Source: Plantago ovata
Lineage: Eukaryota > Streptophyta > Magnoliopsida > Lamiales > Plantaginaceae
Direction of reading: 5' to 3'
Assembly (NCBI GenBank): GCA_028274465.1
Contig: CM051455.1
Coordinates: 92,822,365 to 92,886,364 of the forward strand
Length of the DNA: 64,000 nt
Part shown: positions 1 to 10,949 of the stretch, in pieces
Position numbering within the stretch: position 1 is the first letter of the stretch
Layout of the letters: each line of letters begins with the position of its first letter
The notes under the pieces: generated by a model
What the model was told of the DNA's origin: nothing
The model's input: the letters and a program-made list of their open reading frames with translations, nothing else
Databases searched by the model: none
Position numbers and translations under genes: made by a program

Positions 1-858
1 ACTATCTTTGGAGGGATATTTGGATGTGGAGCTTTCGGACTTGTAGTTTGGTTTGACATTGCTATACTTAGACAGTTTCTTAAGCAAGGCATGAGACTTT
101 TGGATGATATAGGCTTTGGAATGTTCAGGGTCAAAATCATTGATATCTATCTCCTGATCACTAGCTATGTCAGGAATTTTAAGAACATTGGATTCCCTAC
201 CATAGTTTTCTTCCTGACTCTGGAGATGAAGTTCAAAATTTTTCATGATGTTCATTAGAGAATCTAAGCTCATCGTAGCTAAATTATGACTTTCTTCAAT
301 AGCAGATATCTTGATATTGAACCTAGGAGGTAGTGATCTAAGGGCTTTATTTACTAGGACTTTGCTGGCCATGGGTTCACCAAGGTTATGAGATTCATTA
401 GCAATATCCAGAATTTTAGTAAAATAAGTACCTATGTCCTCATCTTCCTCCATGCGCAGTAATTCAAACTTGCTTTGCAAAAGTCTAACCCTGGTTGCCT
501 TCACAGTAGTGTCACCTTCACAGTGGCTTTGAAGAGTCTCCCAGGCTGCATTAGCATTAGCACAATTCTGCACAAGTTTAAACATATGCAAATTGATCCA
601 AGAGAAAATAACATTGAGAGCTTTTTCATTGTTAGTAGCATTAGTTTTCTCCTCATCAGTATAGTCTTTGAAATCCTTAGGTAGAACGTCATTGTTCTTG
701 TCCTTTTCTTTCATGGGAGGCACATAAGCTACTTCACAAGCTCTCCAAACACCTGCATCCAAAGACTTAAGATATGTCCGCAACCTTAATTGCCAGTAAC
801 CATAGTTAGCTCCATCAAGTACAGGTAACCTTCCAAGGTTAGGATTGGCTGAATCCAT
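1..858 (-). CDS. Copia gag, 5' part, runs off window
   Basis: Gag-like N-terminus of a Ty1/copia retrotransposon polyprotein. Reading the minus strand from the ATG at 858, the frame stays open for 286 codons to the window edge. The protein begins MDSANPNLGRLPVLDGANYG and then has YWQLRLRTYLKSLD, the usual opening of plant Copia gag (the Gag_pre/UBN2-type region). Further on are a Trp-rich helical segment and a 'RLLQSKFELLRM' block typical of that domain. No stop or frameshift was seen, so this part is well preserved. It lies just downstream of a primer-binding site and an LTR, as expected for a retroelement 5' end. Protease, integrase and RT would lie outside the window to the left. Confidence 0.85.
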   Translation of the reverse strand, partial: MDSANPNLGRLPVLDGANYGYWQLRLRTYLKSLDAGVWRACEVAYVPPMKEKDKNNDVLPKDFKDYTDEEKTNATNNEKALNVIFSWINLHMFKLVQNCANANAAWETLQSHCEGDTTVKATRVRLLQSKFELLRMEEDEDIGTYFTKILDIANESHNLGEPMASKVLVNKALRSLPPRFNIKISAIEESHNLATMSLDSLMNIMKNFELHLQSQEENYGRESNVLKIPDIASDQEIDINDFDPEHSKAYIIQKSHALLKKLSKYSNVKPNYKSESSTSKYPSKDS

Positions 859-897
859 CGTAAGTACCTAAAACAATTACTTTAAGAAAAGTAACAA

Positions 898-911
898 GCT
901 CTAGATGCCAA
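898..911 (-). promoter_or_regulatory. Primer-binding site of the Copia element
   Basis: On the minus strand the LTR end (CA) is followed within two bases by TTGGCATCTAGAGC. This resembles the initiator-tRNA-Met primer site (TGGTATCAGAGC) used by many plant Copia elements. The same 14-mer occurs at the equivalent place in the LTR element at 14638-18334. Confidence 0.6.
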
Positions 912-912
912 T

Positions 913-1744
913 TGAAAGAATGTAGGATCGGTATAACTTGCTTTAGATACAAATTACCAGCCAGTAGGTCCTGGATTGACTACGGGGTTCAGTGAACACC
1001 TACGTCAACCTGCAGATTAACAAACACAGATAATATATATAAAGTAAAGCACAGCGGAATGTAAAGAAAAACCTGTGTTTGGAATTTTTCAAGCAGCTTT
1101 GGCAAGCTTACTTGAATGCCCAGTCAAGGCAGAAAAACAACTAGAAAAGATCTTGTTCGTACAACGCTGTATACTCTCAATATCTATTCTAGAAAAACAA
1201 CACTAGTCACCTATAAGATGATATAGAAACCAATCTATCTATTCTACCTTCAATACGTTGTTAGAGAAGTCTAGAATATAAACTAGTGTAAAAGACACAA
1301 ATAAAACTATAAAACTATAACTCTATAAACTGAACTTTCTGCTCTTGTGTCGTTTTTTTTCTCTTCTGTCGATGCTCCATATATATAGTGGTAGATAAGG
1401 CTTAGTTCGAAATCCTTTAGGAAACGTGTGAATGAATCTGGACGTTTTGATCTTCAGTCTTCTACTAGGAAACGCCTTCTTCATGTAAGACTCCTTGTCC
1501 TTTTAGAACTTGATTTCCTTTTAGAGTTCTTCCTTGAATAAGTCTCTTCCTTCTTGAATTTTGATAGTTCCCACGTTCTAATAAACTTCCTGCACAAGTA
1601 AAACAACTACAGCTGTGGAACAATTAGTGTTAGAATAGGTAAAACAATAAAAGGCGGTAAAGTGCTCTGTTTCCAGTAATACGGGGTTGAGTGAACCTCT
1701 AGGTAAACCTATAGGTCAACCTCCGTAAAACAGCAACACTTACA
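913..1744 (-). repeat. Copia long terminal repeat, shared by two copies
   Basis: An 832-bp segment bounded by TG...CA when read on the minus strand (TGTAAGTG at the 1744 end, TTCTTTCA at the 913 end). It is preceded on the minus strand by a polypurine tract and followed by a primer-binding site. It therefore has the context of a 3' LTR on one side and a 5' LTR on the other. It contains two related GC-richer blocks, near 978-1012 and 1680-1725, each with GGGGTT(C/G)AGTGAAC followed by GTCAACCT. The exact ends are inferred from the TG/CA dinucleotides and the neighbouring signals. No second LTR copy is in the window for comparison. Confidence 0.65.
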
Positions 1745-1758
1745 ATCTCCCCCTTTTT
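1745..1758 (-). promoter_or_regulatory. Polypurine tract before Copia 3' LTR
   Basis: The minus strand reads AAAAAGGGGGAGAT immediately before the LTR start. This is the usual plus-strand priming site of Copia elements. Confidence 0.6.
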
Positions 1759-3585
1759 GCCTATTCTACACATCAGTAAACCTGCACAGTTAGATCAATG
1801 AAACATAACTAATGCAACAAAACTAACTATAGCTTAGTACTTAAACACATGCAGAAAATACTACTTAGACTTTAGAAGTAAATCAATTGTCAGAATAAGA
1901 ATTCAAGGAAAAAACAAAATAAGGATCAAAATGTTAGATTCCAAAATATCACAACACATCAAGCAAACCTAGCACGACTTTGCATCTTCTCCCACTTGTG
2001 AATCTTCTCCCCCTTGATCAAAACCCCTTCTTCTTCATGATGAACTGTGCACTTCTCCCCCTTGAGGTGTGGATTCGGCAAAAAGAAACTTAGACCGTAG
2101 TGTCAATCTCAACATCCCGGAGAGATATCATCCTAACAAAGTTCTATTACCCTAGCTCGCTTAGTTTCAATCTCAACATCCCGGAGAGATATCATCCTAA
2201 CAAAGTAAGTAAGCTAGAAGGTAGCCATATCAAAAAGTAAACCTCAATAGAGAACCATAAAGAGTACCAGAAACATCAGTAGTAGAAGAACCAGGAATTG
2301 TAGGAATTGGGTAGCAGACGCACTAGCATTGGTCAGATTTGAGAGACAACAAGAGAAGCAAGAGTTTTGGAGTTTGTGGGAAAGGTGGACGGTTTTTTTT
2401 TAAAGAAAACTAACCGTTTAAGGGCATGTTTGGATCGTTTGATAAAGGCAGGGGCACACATGAATAACTGTCAAGATCCTCCAGAAAATTGTTTTGGTAT
2501 GCTCCAAAATTTTATATCTGTAAAAAGGTGAGAACCAAAGCACAAAATATATGGTATACCAAAAATATGAAAAACAATTTTATAAAAGATTCAAGATCAA
2601 GATAGCAAAATAAACGTTAGGAATTAAACTAATGGAGGATCTGTCTATGGAGAAAATAACTCAATTAGTCACTTTAACTAAAAACAAAACAAGATCCTTT
2701 ATAATCCCCAATGCATATGTAGACTCCCCCTTAATGCAAACCTACATGTACACCACCACCTAGACACAACTCAGAGAGTTTACCTAGACTCAAAAAATAA
2801 AAAAAACACATTAACAAAAATTGAAAACACATAATTTCGCAAGGCAGTCCAGAGGTGTTGGGTAAGGTGTTGTTCAACCCCCTGGGCAACACTCGACCAA
2901 GAAACTCAGTAATCATCAAAAGCCTCACCTGTATTTTTCCCTTTGCAATTTTTGAAGACGTTTGAAACAAGATGTTCTCTGGTCTTTGTTTAAATCTCAG
3001 TGCAATGTCCATGGGTTATTTTGCAAAAATATATTTTTAAATGTTGTTCATTAATTTTTAATGCAGCTTTTTGCATTTTTTTTTTTTTTTTCAAACCTTC
3101 ATAGACTTGAGACCCAAAGATTGCCAGAAAATCGGAGACAAGTTTTACCTTCCTTGCCTTTCGGGCCTTTGCGGCACTTGTTTAGCTACAATTAGAGAAT
3201 TCAAGGCCCCTAATGTGCTCTTTCTCCTGTTAATAAGGCATAGATATGCTCATAGGAAATTCAAGGTTCCTAGATATGAAAGACTATGTTTGTCAATCAC
3301 AAAAATTTGAGCTGCTCAAGCTCCAGGAGAGGGCTTCCAATAAGTAAGCAAAATAAGGGTCAACAGGGACTAGAAATTTTTAAAGAGTTCCTCTTTCTCA
3401 TGCATTCCAAGAAATCTTACAAACAAACTTACTTGCAACATAGTACGTAGACTGACGCAAAATATACATGTAGCAACAGACACACTAAAAAAAATAAAAA
3501 GATAAAAAATGCAGACACACGCACCACATGCATACTACAGGTGTTGACTGTGGTGTTAAGTCAACCCCTGGGACAACCCTATTTT
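1759..3585. other. Copia 3' spacer, no gene seen
   Basis: About 1.8 kb between the end of the RNase H frame (3586) and the polypurine tract. No ORF here looks real. It holds the duplicated 40-mer at 2103-2206 and several GTTGAC/GTCAACC-containing tracts near 2860-2900 and 3540-3585, like those in the LTR. A spacer this long is a feature of some SIRE/Maximus-type Copia elements, but no envelope-like frame is preserved. Confidence 0.5.
2103..2206. repeat. Direct repeat of a 40-mer
   Basis: An identical 40-nt sequence starting TCAATCTCAACATCCCGGAG occurs at 2103-2142 and 2167-2206, period 64 bp, within the Copia spacer. Confidence 0.85.
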
Positions 3586-4548
3586 TCAGACAGTGCAGAG
3601 ACCAAGAGACCTCCTAAGACTAAGAAATCTCTCAGTATCCAATGGCTTCGTGAACAAATCAGCAAGTTGGTTGGTTGTTTCTATATGTTCAATGTCTAAA
3701 ACATGAGCCTCAACAAGTTCTCTCAGAAAATGGTGTATAATATCTATATGCTTAGACCTAGCATGATGAACAGGGTTATGCGACAAATGAATAGCACTCA
3801 AATTATCACATAAAAGTAACACTGAATCACACTTAAGACCATAGTCTGATAACATAGACTTTAACCACAAAAGTTGAGTTGCCCCACTACCAGCTGCAAC
3901 ATATTCTGCTTCAACCGTTGACAAAGAAACATAGTTTTGTTTTTTGCTAAACCAAGAAACTAAATTATTTCCTAGATAGAAACATCCTCCACTAGTAGAC
4001 TTCCTATCATCTAAATCACCAGCCCAATCAGAATCAGAAAAACTACAAAGATTTAAAGTAGTATCTCTAGTATACCATATACCAAGTTCTATGGTTCCAG
4101 AAACATACCTTAGGATTCTCTTGACAGCATTCAAGTGGGTGATTTTGGGATCAGAATGATACCGAGCACACACACATACTGCATACATGATATCTGGGCG
4201 AGAGGCTGAAAGATATAGGAGGCTACCAATCATGGATCTGTAGAGGGTTGGGTCAACACTCTCCTCAACCCCGTCTCTGCTGATTTTTACTGTAGAGCCC
4301 ATTGGAGTTTTTAACGGCTTTGCACTTTCCAGACCAAATATCTTCACATCATCATTAACATCCTCTTCCCCTGCATCAGAACTAACAGAGCTATGTAGAC
4401 AAAAAATATCATGTGAGTTATCAGATACCTGATAGGGTGTTGAGGCCGTGATTGTGTCAACCTCTGGTGCAACCTCTTCAAGCGACTCACAAATTTCAGC
4501 TCTTAGTGCTATAACATCTGTTTCCTGTTCTGCTTCTTCAGTTTCCAT
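3586..4548 (-). pseudogene. Copia pol remnant: RT tail plus RNase H
   Basis: A 320-aa frame holding the C-terminal end of a Ty1/copia polyprotein. Residues 1-65 are acidic linker-like sequence. At about residue 70 this passes directly into the RT tail (ESAKPLKTPM, then YRSMIGSLLYLSASRPDIMY). RNase H follows with its acidic residues in SDSDWAG, VEAEYVAA, CDNLSAI and the terminal NQLADLFTKPL. The RT palm with its YVDD active site is missing, so the frame is best explained by an internal deletion joining the integrase-RT linker to the RT tail. It cannot encode a working polymerase. Upstream DNA (4549 onward on the minus strand) is not Copia coding sequence, so the copy is also 5'-truncated. It shares its LTR with the gag-bearing copy to the left. 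Confidence 0.85.
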
Positions 4549-6640
4549 GGTTCACTAGCATTTGTTTCATTTCATGTTGAGTTTTGTTGCACTTAATTAT
4601 CATGTAGTGGCATCATTTTTGTATGCATCTATAGTTAGCAAAAATTATAGTTAAGTACATAGCTTATTGGGTTGGTATTGTTTTCATATCATGATTAAGC
4701 ATGATAGTGAACTGTTCCTCACATCATAAAGCAGGCATCCTGATGTACTTCCACAATTGAGTTCATGAAACTTTGTTTGAGTTTTTGTATGCACATTTTT
4801 ATTTTTTTATTTTTTTTTTATTTTTTATTTACATATACTAGATTTATCTCTGTTGGATTGGTTTTCCCATGATTGTGTTTGTTTATTTGATTCCTTTTAG
4901 TGGTATCTCTTGTAAACCTGTCGTTAGCAATTCACTAATTTGGCAGGTCTCTTTTCTTACTTTAACAGCAGAAGCATCAAGAATTGAAGAAAGTTCAGTG
5001 CAAGTGAAGGGGAATATATTACTGAGAATGAAATCGCGATTCCGACTATATATGAATTCGGAACTTCATGCCCCCTCTTATCACCAAAGATTTCAGATAT
5101 TTACCAAGATCTGTGAGCTATTTATGTCCATTAAATCCATGCAGTTCTGATCCGGCACAATGATGCGTTATCATTCTCTTACTCTTCCATGCGATTCAGG
5201 TGAAATTCTTTGTGCTTTCCCCCAATTTTCTTGTGACATTGTTGATCTGCCACAGATAGGTTAAGTTTCAATAAGACTTCAATCTGGACAAATGCAGTTT
5301 GGTAATTTGTGTTTTTGATGATATTGCTTGGTGTTTCTGTGGATATGGAGGGGCTATTGGACTCCATTGAATTGGTTCCTGATGTTATTTTGGCTGCTGA
5401 CTTCTTGTTTTCTTTCTTTAGTTGTTCTTTATGTCAGTGTAATTGACTTGTAAGTTGTAACATTGCAGATGGAGATGAATTTAAGACCAGTTTTATGCGA
5501 CTCAGGGAGGATGTCATTGTCTTCCGTAGCCATATGAAGAAAAGGCTTCTTTTTTCTTGTTCCTATCTTCTTTAGTACCTATCTTTTATATGAACTTATT
5601 ATTATTTCAATTTTGTATGTGGTTAGCCATCTTTTGCCTGCATGAAAACTTTTGTCTCTGTTCTAGATGTTTCCATCGGCTTATTTGTTCAGAAAGACGT
5701 GTGAGGTGGTTGTATGACTTGATATGGTTGCATATCTGCATTCATTGCTGTTGTGTTGTTGAAATTGTGGAGCCATTGCTATTTTACTTCTTCATTGATT
5801 TGGCCCAGAGGTATATTCATCTTTGTGTGCCCTGCATATTTCAATGAAGTTATCTTAATATATGCTACTGTTGAATCTAAAGGGAACAGTAGCATCTATT
5901 ATGATAACTTCAGTAAATTATGGCCCAGAGGGATATTCATCTTTGTGTGCCCGATGGTGTAACTGATGTTAAATTTAGATGTTATGTCTAAAATACAGAC
6001 AGCATAATGATGGTTAATAGAACTAATCCCTACACACTGAATTTTCTCAAAACATCAATATCAAGTCCTATGGGGGTTATGAAGATTTGTCTCTCTCTTG
6101 TTGCGGACGTAAATCAGTCTTTGCAACTTAGCTAAAGTATTTCATTATCTTTTGGTGAAAGTGAAACTAATGAATTTACAGCCGTCAATTAGCGGAAGTT
6201 AGAAGAGAGTAACATGATAGTAAGTAAGATGATGTAATTTGGGTGTTTAGTGGCATGATCCTCGATTTTTTGGCGGGAGGCCGCAAGTTCCATTCTCGCA
6301 ACACCCTTTGAAAGTTGAATGGACATGATGAGATTATGTTTGGCGTCGATAACCAAGTTGTATGATAACTACTGTAACTAGATTTGGGTGATGTATAAGG
6401 CATCTAGTTTACTTCAAAACACAATAAAAAATGTTATGGGATAGGAGAACATGAACTAGTAGTTGTATTTCACTTGAAAGTTGAAACAAAAGAAAAATTG
6501 TACTCCAGCAAAAATAAATAAATAAATGTTGAGAAACGAGGGCAAAGCTGGAAATGTATAAATTCTGATGTTAATGTCTACGAAAATCAGAAATTCAAAA
6601 TATGGTTAAACAGAAAAGTGAAAAATAGGGGAGATTCAGA
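4549..6640. other. Intergenic stretch with exon-like scraps
   Basis: No gene is supported. Two short blocks look exon-like on the plus strand. One, around 4945-5150, follows a possible acceptor and reads ...IPTIYEFGTSCPLLSPK in one frame. The other, at 5470-5545, follows CATTGCAG and reads DGDEFKTSFMRLREDVIVFR. Neither is recognised, and both stop soon after. They may be remnants of a truncated host gene. The stretch also contains A/T runs and the duplicated segment at 5801-5952. Confidence 0.3.
5801..5952. repeat. 32-bp direct repeat, period 120 bp
   Basis: TGGCCCAGAGG(T/G)ATATTCATC followed by TTTGTGTGCCC occurs at 5801-5832 and 5921-5952 with one mismatch. Confidence 0.8.
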
Positions 6641-6733
6641 TTGACGACAGGTGGACGGCTCAGATTTCAGCAAGTACATCTATTTTACAGCTGCAATTGT
6701 AATTTCATTTTCAGAGTAAAAAGGATATGTATG
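6641..6733 (+). promoter_or_regulatory. Conserved upstream block of TPR copy 1
   Basis: A block with GACAGGTGGACGGCTCAGAT and then TTTACAGCTGCAATTGTAAT lies 60-150 bp before the start codon. Nearly the same sequence occurs before TPR copies 2 (about 10761-10855) and 4 (about 24388-24482). Conservation across the copies may mark a promoter/5' leader, or may only reflect recent duplication. No motif-level function is claimed. Confidence 0.4.
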
Positions 6734-6797
6734 AAGATTATTCACAAATCACTTGACCACATTTACTCATTACCATCTTTCACCGAATTCACCGGCA

Positions 6798-9107
6798 ATG
6801 GGTAATTCTTCTTCGCAGAATCCGAAATCGGCGGCGGCATTTGAGTCAGGACGCAGCAGCTCCATGGATGAACTGAAGAAAGCATTTGAAGGATTGGAAC
6901 TGCTCAACAAACATCAACAAGGACACGAAGATCCTCAAAAGGTAATAATATAAACATATGCTCTGCTTAAAATTGAAAATTCATTAGATACTGTATGTAT
7001 GTTATGTTGCTCAGTATTCAAAACGATTATTATGCCTCTTCTCCACTTTACCACATTTATCCACTCAAACGAATATCAGACAAAAAAAAAAAAAAAAAAA
7101 AAACTCTTCATAAACACCACGGTTTATTTATTTATTTATTTTTTCTTTGGAGGATCCGAAATCGGCATCTAAGTTAGCCAGCATGGTTGAACTGGCGAAA
7201 GCAATTATAGAATTGCAACTGTGCTATAAACAAGTCAAGGAAGACCCTGAAAAGGTAATATGCTCAGGTAAAAAGGTTATAGAAATGTTACTCGTGAAGA
7301 AAAGGATAATGCCTCCGTTTCAAATGTTCGTCGAAGGTCTTCATCAGGCATTGTGTGTGTTTCAAATATGTTGGGTTTTGCTTTTATGGATTTGAAAAGG
7401 TATGATGAAAGTTTGGAGTATTTTAACCAGTCTGATACAAGGTTGAGTGAGTTACTAAAGGAGGATGGTGATGGTGGTTCTAGTTCCTCTGTTTTGGACT
7501 CTTTGATTCAACAAACTCATGCTGGATTGTTTGACACTAAGAAAGCTATGGGGAGGAAAGAGGATGCTCCTCCTCATATGAAGAAGATTTTGGAAATCAA
7601 GGAGAAGACTATGGAGGAAGGTTGTGTTGGGCTTGGTCAGGCTTACAAGGACCTTTATAAGGCCTATCTTGAGCTTTTTGATTGTGAAGAAGCGTTGCCC
7701 TATTGTTTGAAAGCTTTGGATATTTACTCTCGACATATGGGGGAGGATTCTGAGGAGGTTGCTCTGATTAGGAGGGATCTTGGGATTATTTATACTGAAC
7801 TGAAAGATTATGATTCAGCCCTTGAGCATAATGTGCTGTCCAACAGTGTTCTTGAGAGTAATGGTGGTCAAGGTCCGCTTATGTGTGAGTTAATAAAGGG
7901 TTATATCCTAGGCCAGTCAGGTAGGCATGAGGAAGCTGTTAGTGCTTTGAAGGTTGTGATTTCACGCGGTATTGATACGTTGGATAAGGGTGGTAGAGTG
8001 CTAGCATTTACTGGCATGGCAATAGCCCTTTATGGCCAGGAGAAATTCGGAGAGGCTAGGAAGTACATGGATGCTGCCCGTGAAATTCTTGAAAAGGAAG
8101 AGGTGCGCTCTCCTCTTGTTTCTAGTGAACTTTGGGATTTGTCTGTGTTATATAAGATGATTAAGGACGACAAAACTGCTAGGTGCTTGTTAAGGAAGGT
8201 GCTGAAGACTCCTGAGCTTCCTAAGGATGATCTTCTTAGGTACTACAAATGATATTATGAACTGGTTTTTATTACTAACAAGGAAGAAGAAGAAGAGCTT
8301 CCATACCTGGAAGATGTTGTGGAAAGGCTGAAAGGGAGTTTCGGTCCCAAGCACATTGAAGTAGGTTATGCCATTAGTGACTTGGGAGTTGCTTGTATGG
8401 TCCTAAACAAGGGACATGAGGTTGTGAATTATTTGGAAAGCTCAAAAGAGATAGTGGATGCTTCACTTGGCCCTCGTCACATGAATTCACTGAAAATAAG
8501 CGAGGCACTTTCTAGGGCCTATGCGATCACAGGAAGGTAAAATTTACATTATGCAGTTGGCCTTCTCTTTATATCTGCAAGTTGATCATGCTGTTTTGGT
8601 TAATGTTTAACATCTAATGTCACTAATGATCACTTAATAGACATATGAATAAAAAACAAGATAAAGTTTACTATATTTGTCTTGCTCTTTGATGATATCT
8701 GCAAGGCGTCCTAGTTGATTTATCAATGTTTATCCTCATCTCATGTGACTAATTAATACTCTAAGCTACAAATCATATTATGTAATCAGTTCACTATCAG
8801 AGCGAAATTCCATTAAGTGAACTGTTGTGCATGTACGTAAATGATTAATTTTGGCATATGGACTATACATGCCATCATCTTTGCTGTCTGTATAACTCCC
8901 ATAAACTTTAGTTGTGCAATGGGAATATTAGGCTCTTATATCTCCTTTGTTTCTCTTTTCACCAGGTTTGATCTAGCTATTCCCTGCCAAGAAAAGGTAG
9001 TGGAAGGTATGAAAGCAGTTGGACCAAGTGAACATGAAAATCTGATTGATGTAGTTGGACTACTGATATCGCTGCAGTCTGGTATGGTCTCTGGAGGAGC
9101 ACGATAA
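6798..9107 (+). pseudogene. TPR (kinesin-light-chain-like) gene copy 1, broken
   Basis: Three-exon gene: exon 1 6798-6941, exon 2 7153-8536, exon 3 8966-9107, with GT-AG borders matching those of the other copies. The product would be a soluble helical TPR protein of the kinesin-light-chain-related type, probably a protein-interaction scaffold. TPR-like blocks include ALPYCLKALDIYSRHMGE, LGIIYTELKDYDSALEHN and HEEAVSALKVVISRG. Two lesions are visible by comparison with copy 4. One base is missing near 7292 (CTCGTGAAG against CTTCGTGAAG). GGA has become TGA at 8250-8252, in frame, before the C-terminal part that resumes at about 8253. The last exon (FDLAIPCQEKVVEGMKA...) is intact. The main open frame, 7353-8252, could in principle still give a shortened protein. 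Confidence 0.75.
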
Positions 9108-10760
9108 TTTCGTGTTTCCAAGGAGCAAAAAATTGGCGTGTGGAGAACAATTTGTTCTGTTGCACTGTTATTTTGTTGAACATAGTAGTAGAAGTTAGCT
9201 GGTACCAATTCTGCTGATGTAATGGTGAATTATGCGTATCTTAGTCTTTTGGATCGTAAAACTTATGTAAACTCTATGATGTTATTCCATGTTTGGATTG
9301 AGGCAGTATGATGCTGAGTATGATTTGCTACCAAGTTCTTTGCCTGATGAGTAAATGCTACTAGTATAATTTGTGCAGGTGCTGAATCTTTTTACTCCAA
9401 TGTGCTCAACATGAACATGCCTTTTTCTTACGCAAGTCATTTAAGATAGCAATATCCGTTCTCTATTGAATCCCTTCTTATCTTTGTTTACACCGGTTTG
9501 ATTCTAGTTTTCTATTAAGCTACATTTCCACTATTTTTTCCCTCCAAATTAATATACATGCATCTCGTTGGATTGATATGTACCCTGGTGAAATCCATCT
9601 CTCTCACTTGGATTCAGAATGTGAAATTTAAAATTGAGCAACGCAAAAAATAATACTCGTAATATGTCAACATTGGTTTGCTTTCTTTAAATCTTTAAGA
9701 CTCGTAAATTGCCAATACATGTGACCTTTTTACTCATTCCATTATTCGAATATGTACGGAGGCTGAATTCGAAAAACATCATTGGAGTTGAGTTTTATTT
9801 GATTATAGGAATTTAGAAAATAGTCATGTTAAACCTGACGCATTAGACAGAGCAAATTGAAATACATCATGATAAATTGATAACCTTGTAGAAGAGGTGA
9901 GTTGAAGTTTCTTGCAATTAATAAGTTACAAATACAATTACCTGAAATCTAGTAGTACTCTTATCGGTTCTCTTCCACATTAATTGCCCTGTTTTATGCC
10001 TCTAATTCCCTCTTTACCTGGGTTGAGCAGATTTTAAAACACAACTCTAAATCAATTAGGCACCACCTGCATATGAGGAGTATCCAATAGTAGCTTTAAT
10101 TGAAACACAAAATGATGATTCGTTCACTGTTTACTATGCTTTTGGATTATTTTTCCAATGTTCTTTTCTAATTTAAATGTTTACCCTTTGCTTTTGGAGA
10201 CTAGAAACATGGGCTGAGTCGGGATAAAAATATGATATGGTTAATTATAAAAATGTCAAGATACATTCTAAATAATTACTACTCCTTAATCATACAAATA
10301 CTATCAACATAAATTTTCCTATGCTCTCACTAATCATATGTTTTATGTGATTAGTATATTACAACAACTGTAAAATACAAACACAAGCAAAAATTATTTT
10401 AAACAAGCAATATCTGCTTAATAATTTCGTAAATTCTATATTAATAAGGTTATCGCTGATTCTGGCGTTTTGGCTCGTTTAAAGCAAGGCAGGTTATCTC
10501 GAGTGGGGAACCAGTAAATCTCAAGTATACAATAGCAGCAACCCTTGTGATGAAGACACATGGACGTCAGATATTTGAAGAGTAGCTGTAGTCCATCTTT
10601 TGCTGCACCTCTGCTTATGACTCTGTTTGTTTTTCCATTTTGGTGTTAATAGTACATCCCTAGTAGGCTACGAAAAATCAGAAATTCAAAAATAGTGTTA
10701 AACTGTAAATTGAAAAATATTTGCTTCTTTATCACGCAAAAGTTAAGAACATGGTGTCTC
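9108..10760. other. Intergenic spacer between TPR copies 1 and 2
   Basis: No gene seen. The first 900 bp closely match the sequence 3' of copy 4 (27179-28130). The duplicated unit therefore includes about 1 kb of downstream flank. Confidence 0.6.
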
Positions 10761-10949
10761 AGATCGACGACAGGTGGACGGCTCAGATATAGGCAAGTAC
10801 ATTTTGTTTTTACAGCTGTAATTGTAATTTTCATTTCATAGTAAAACGGATATGTATGAATGAACTTTATTCAGAATTTCACACACACTTGCCACATTTC
10901 CTCACATCTTTCACCAAAATCAGCAAAAACAAACTCTTCGTCACCGGCA

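Noticed and set aside
1759..3585. Envelope-like gene between Copia pol and LTR
   Set aside because: The length would suit a SIRE-type element, but no frame of meaningful length or membrane-protein character is present.
4869..5150. 93-aa plus-strand ORF as a gene
   Set aside because: No domain or codon signal. A different frame of the same bases looks more exon-like, and neither continues.
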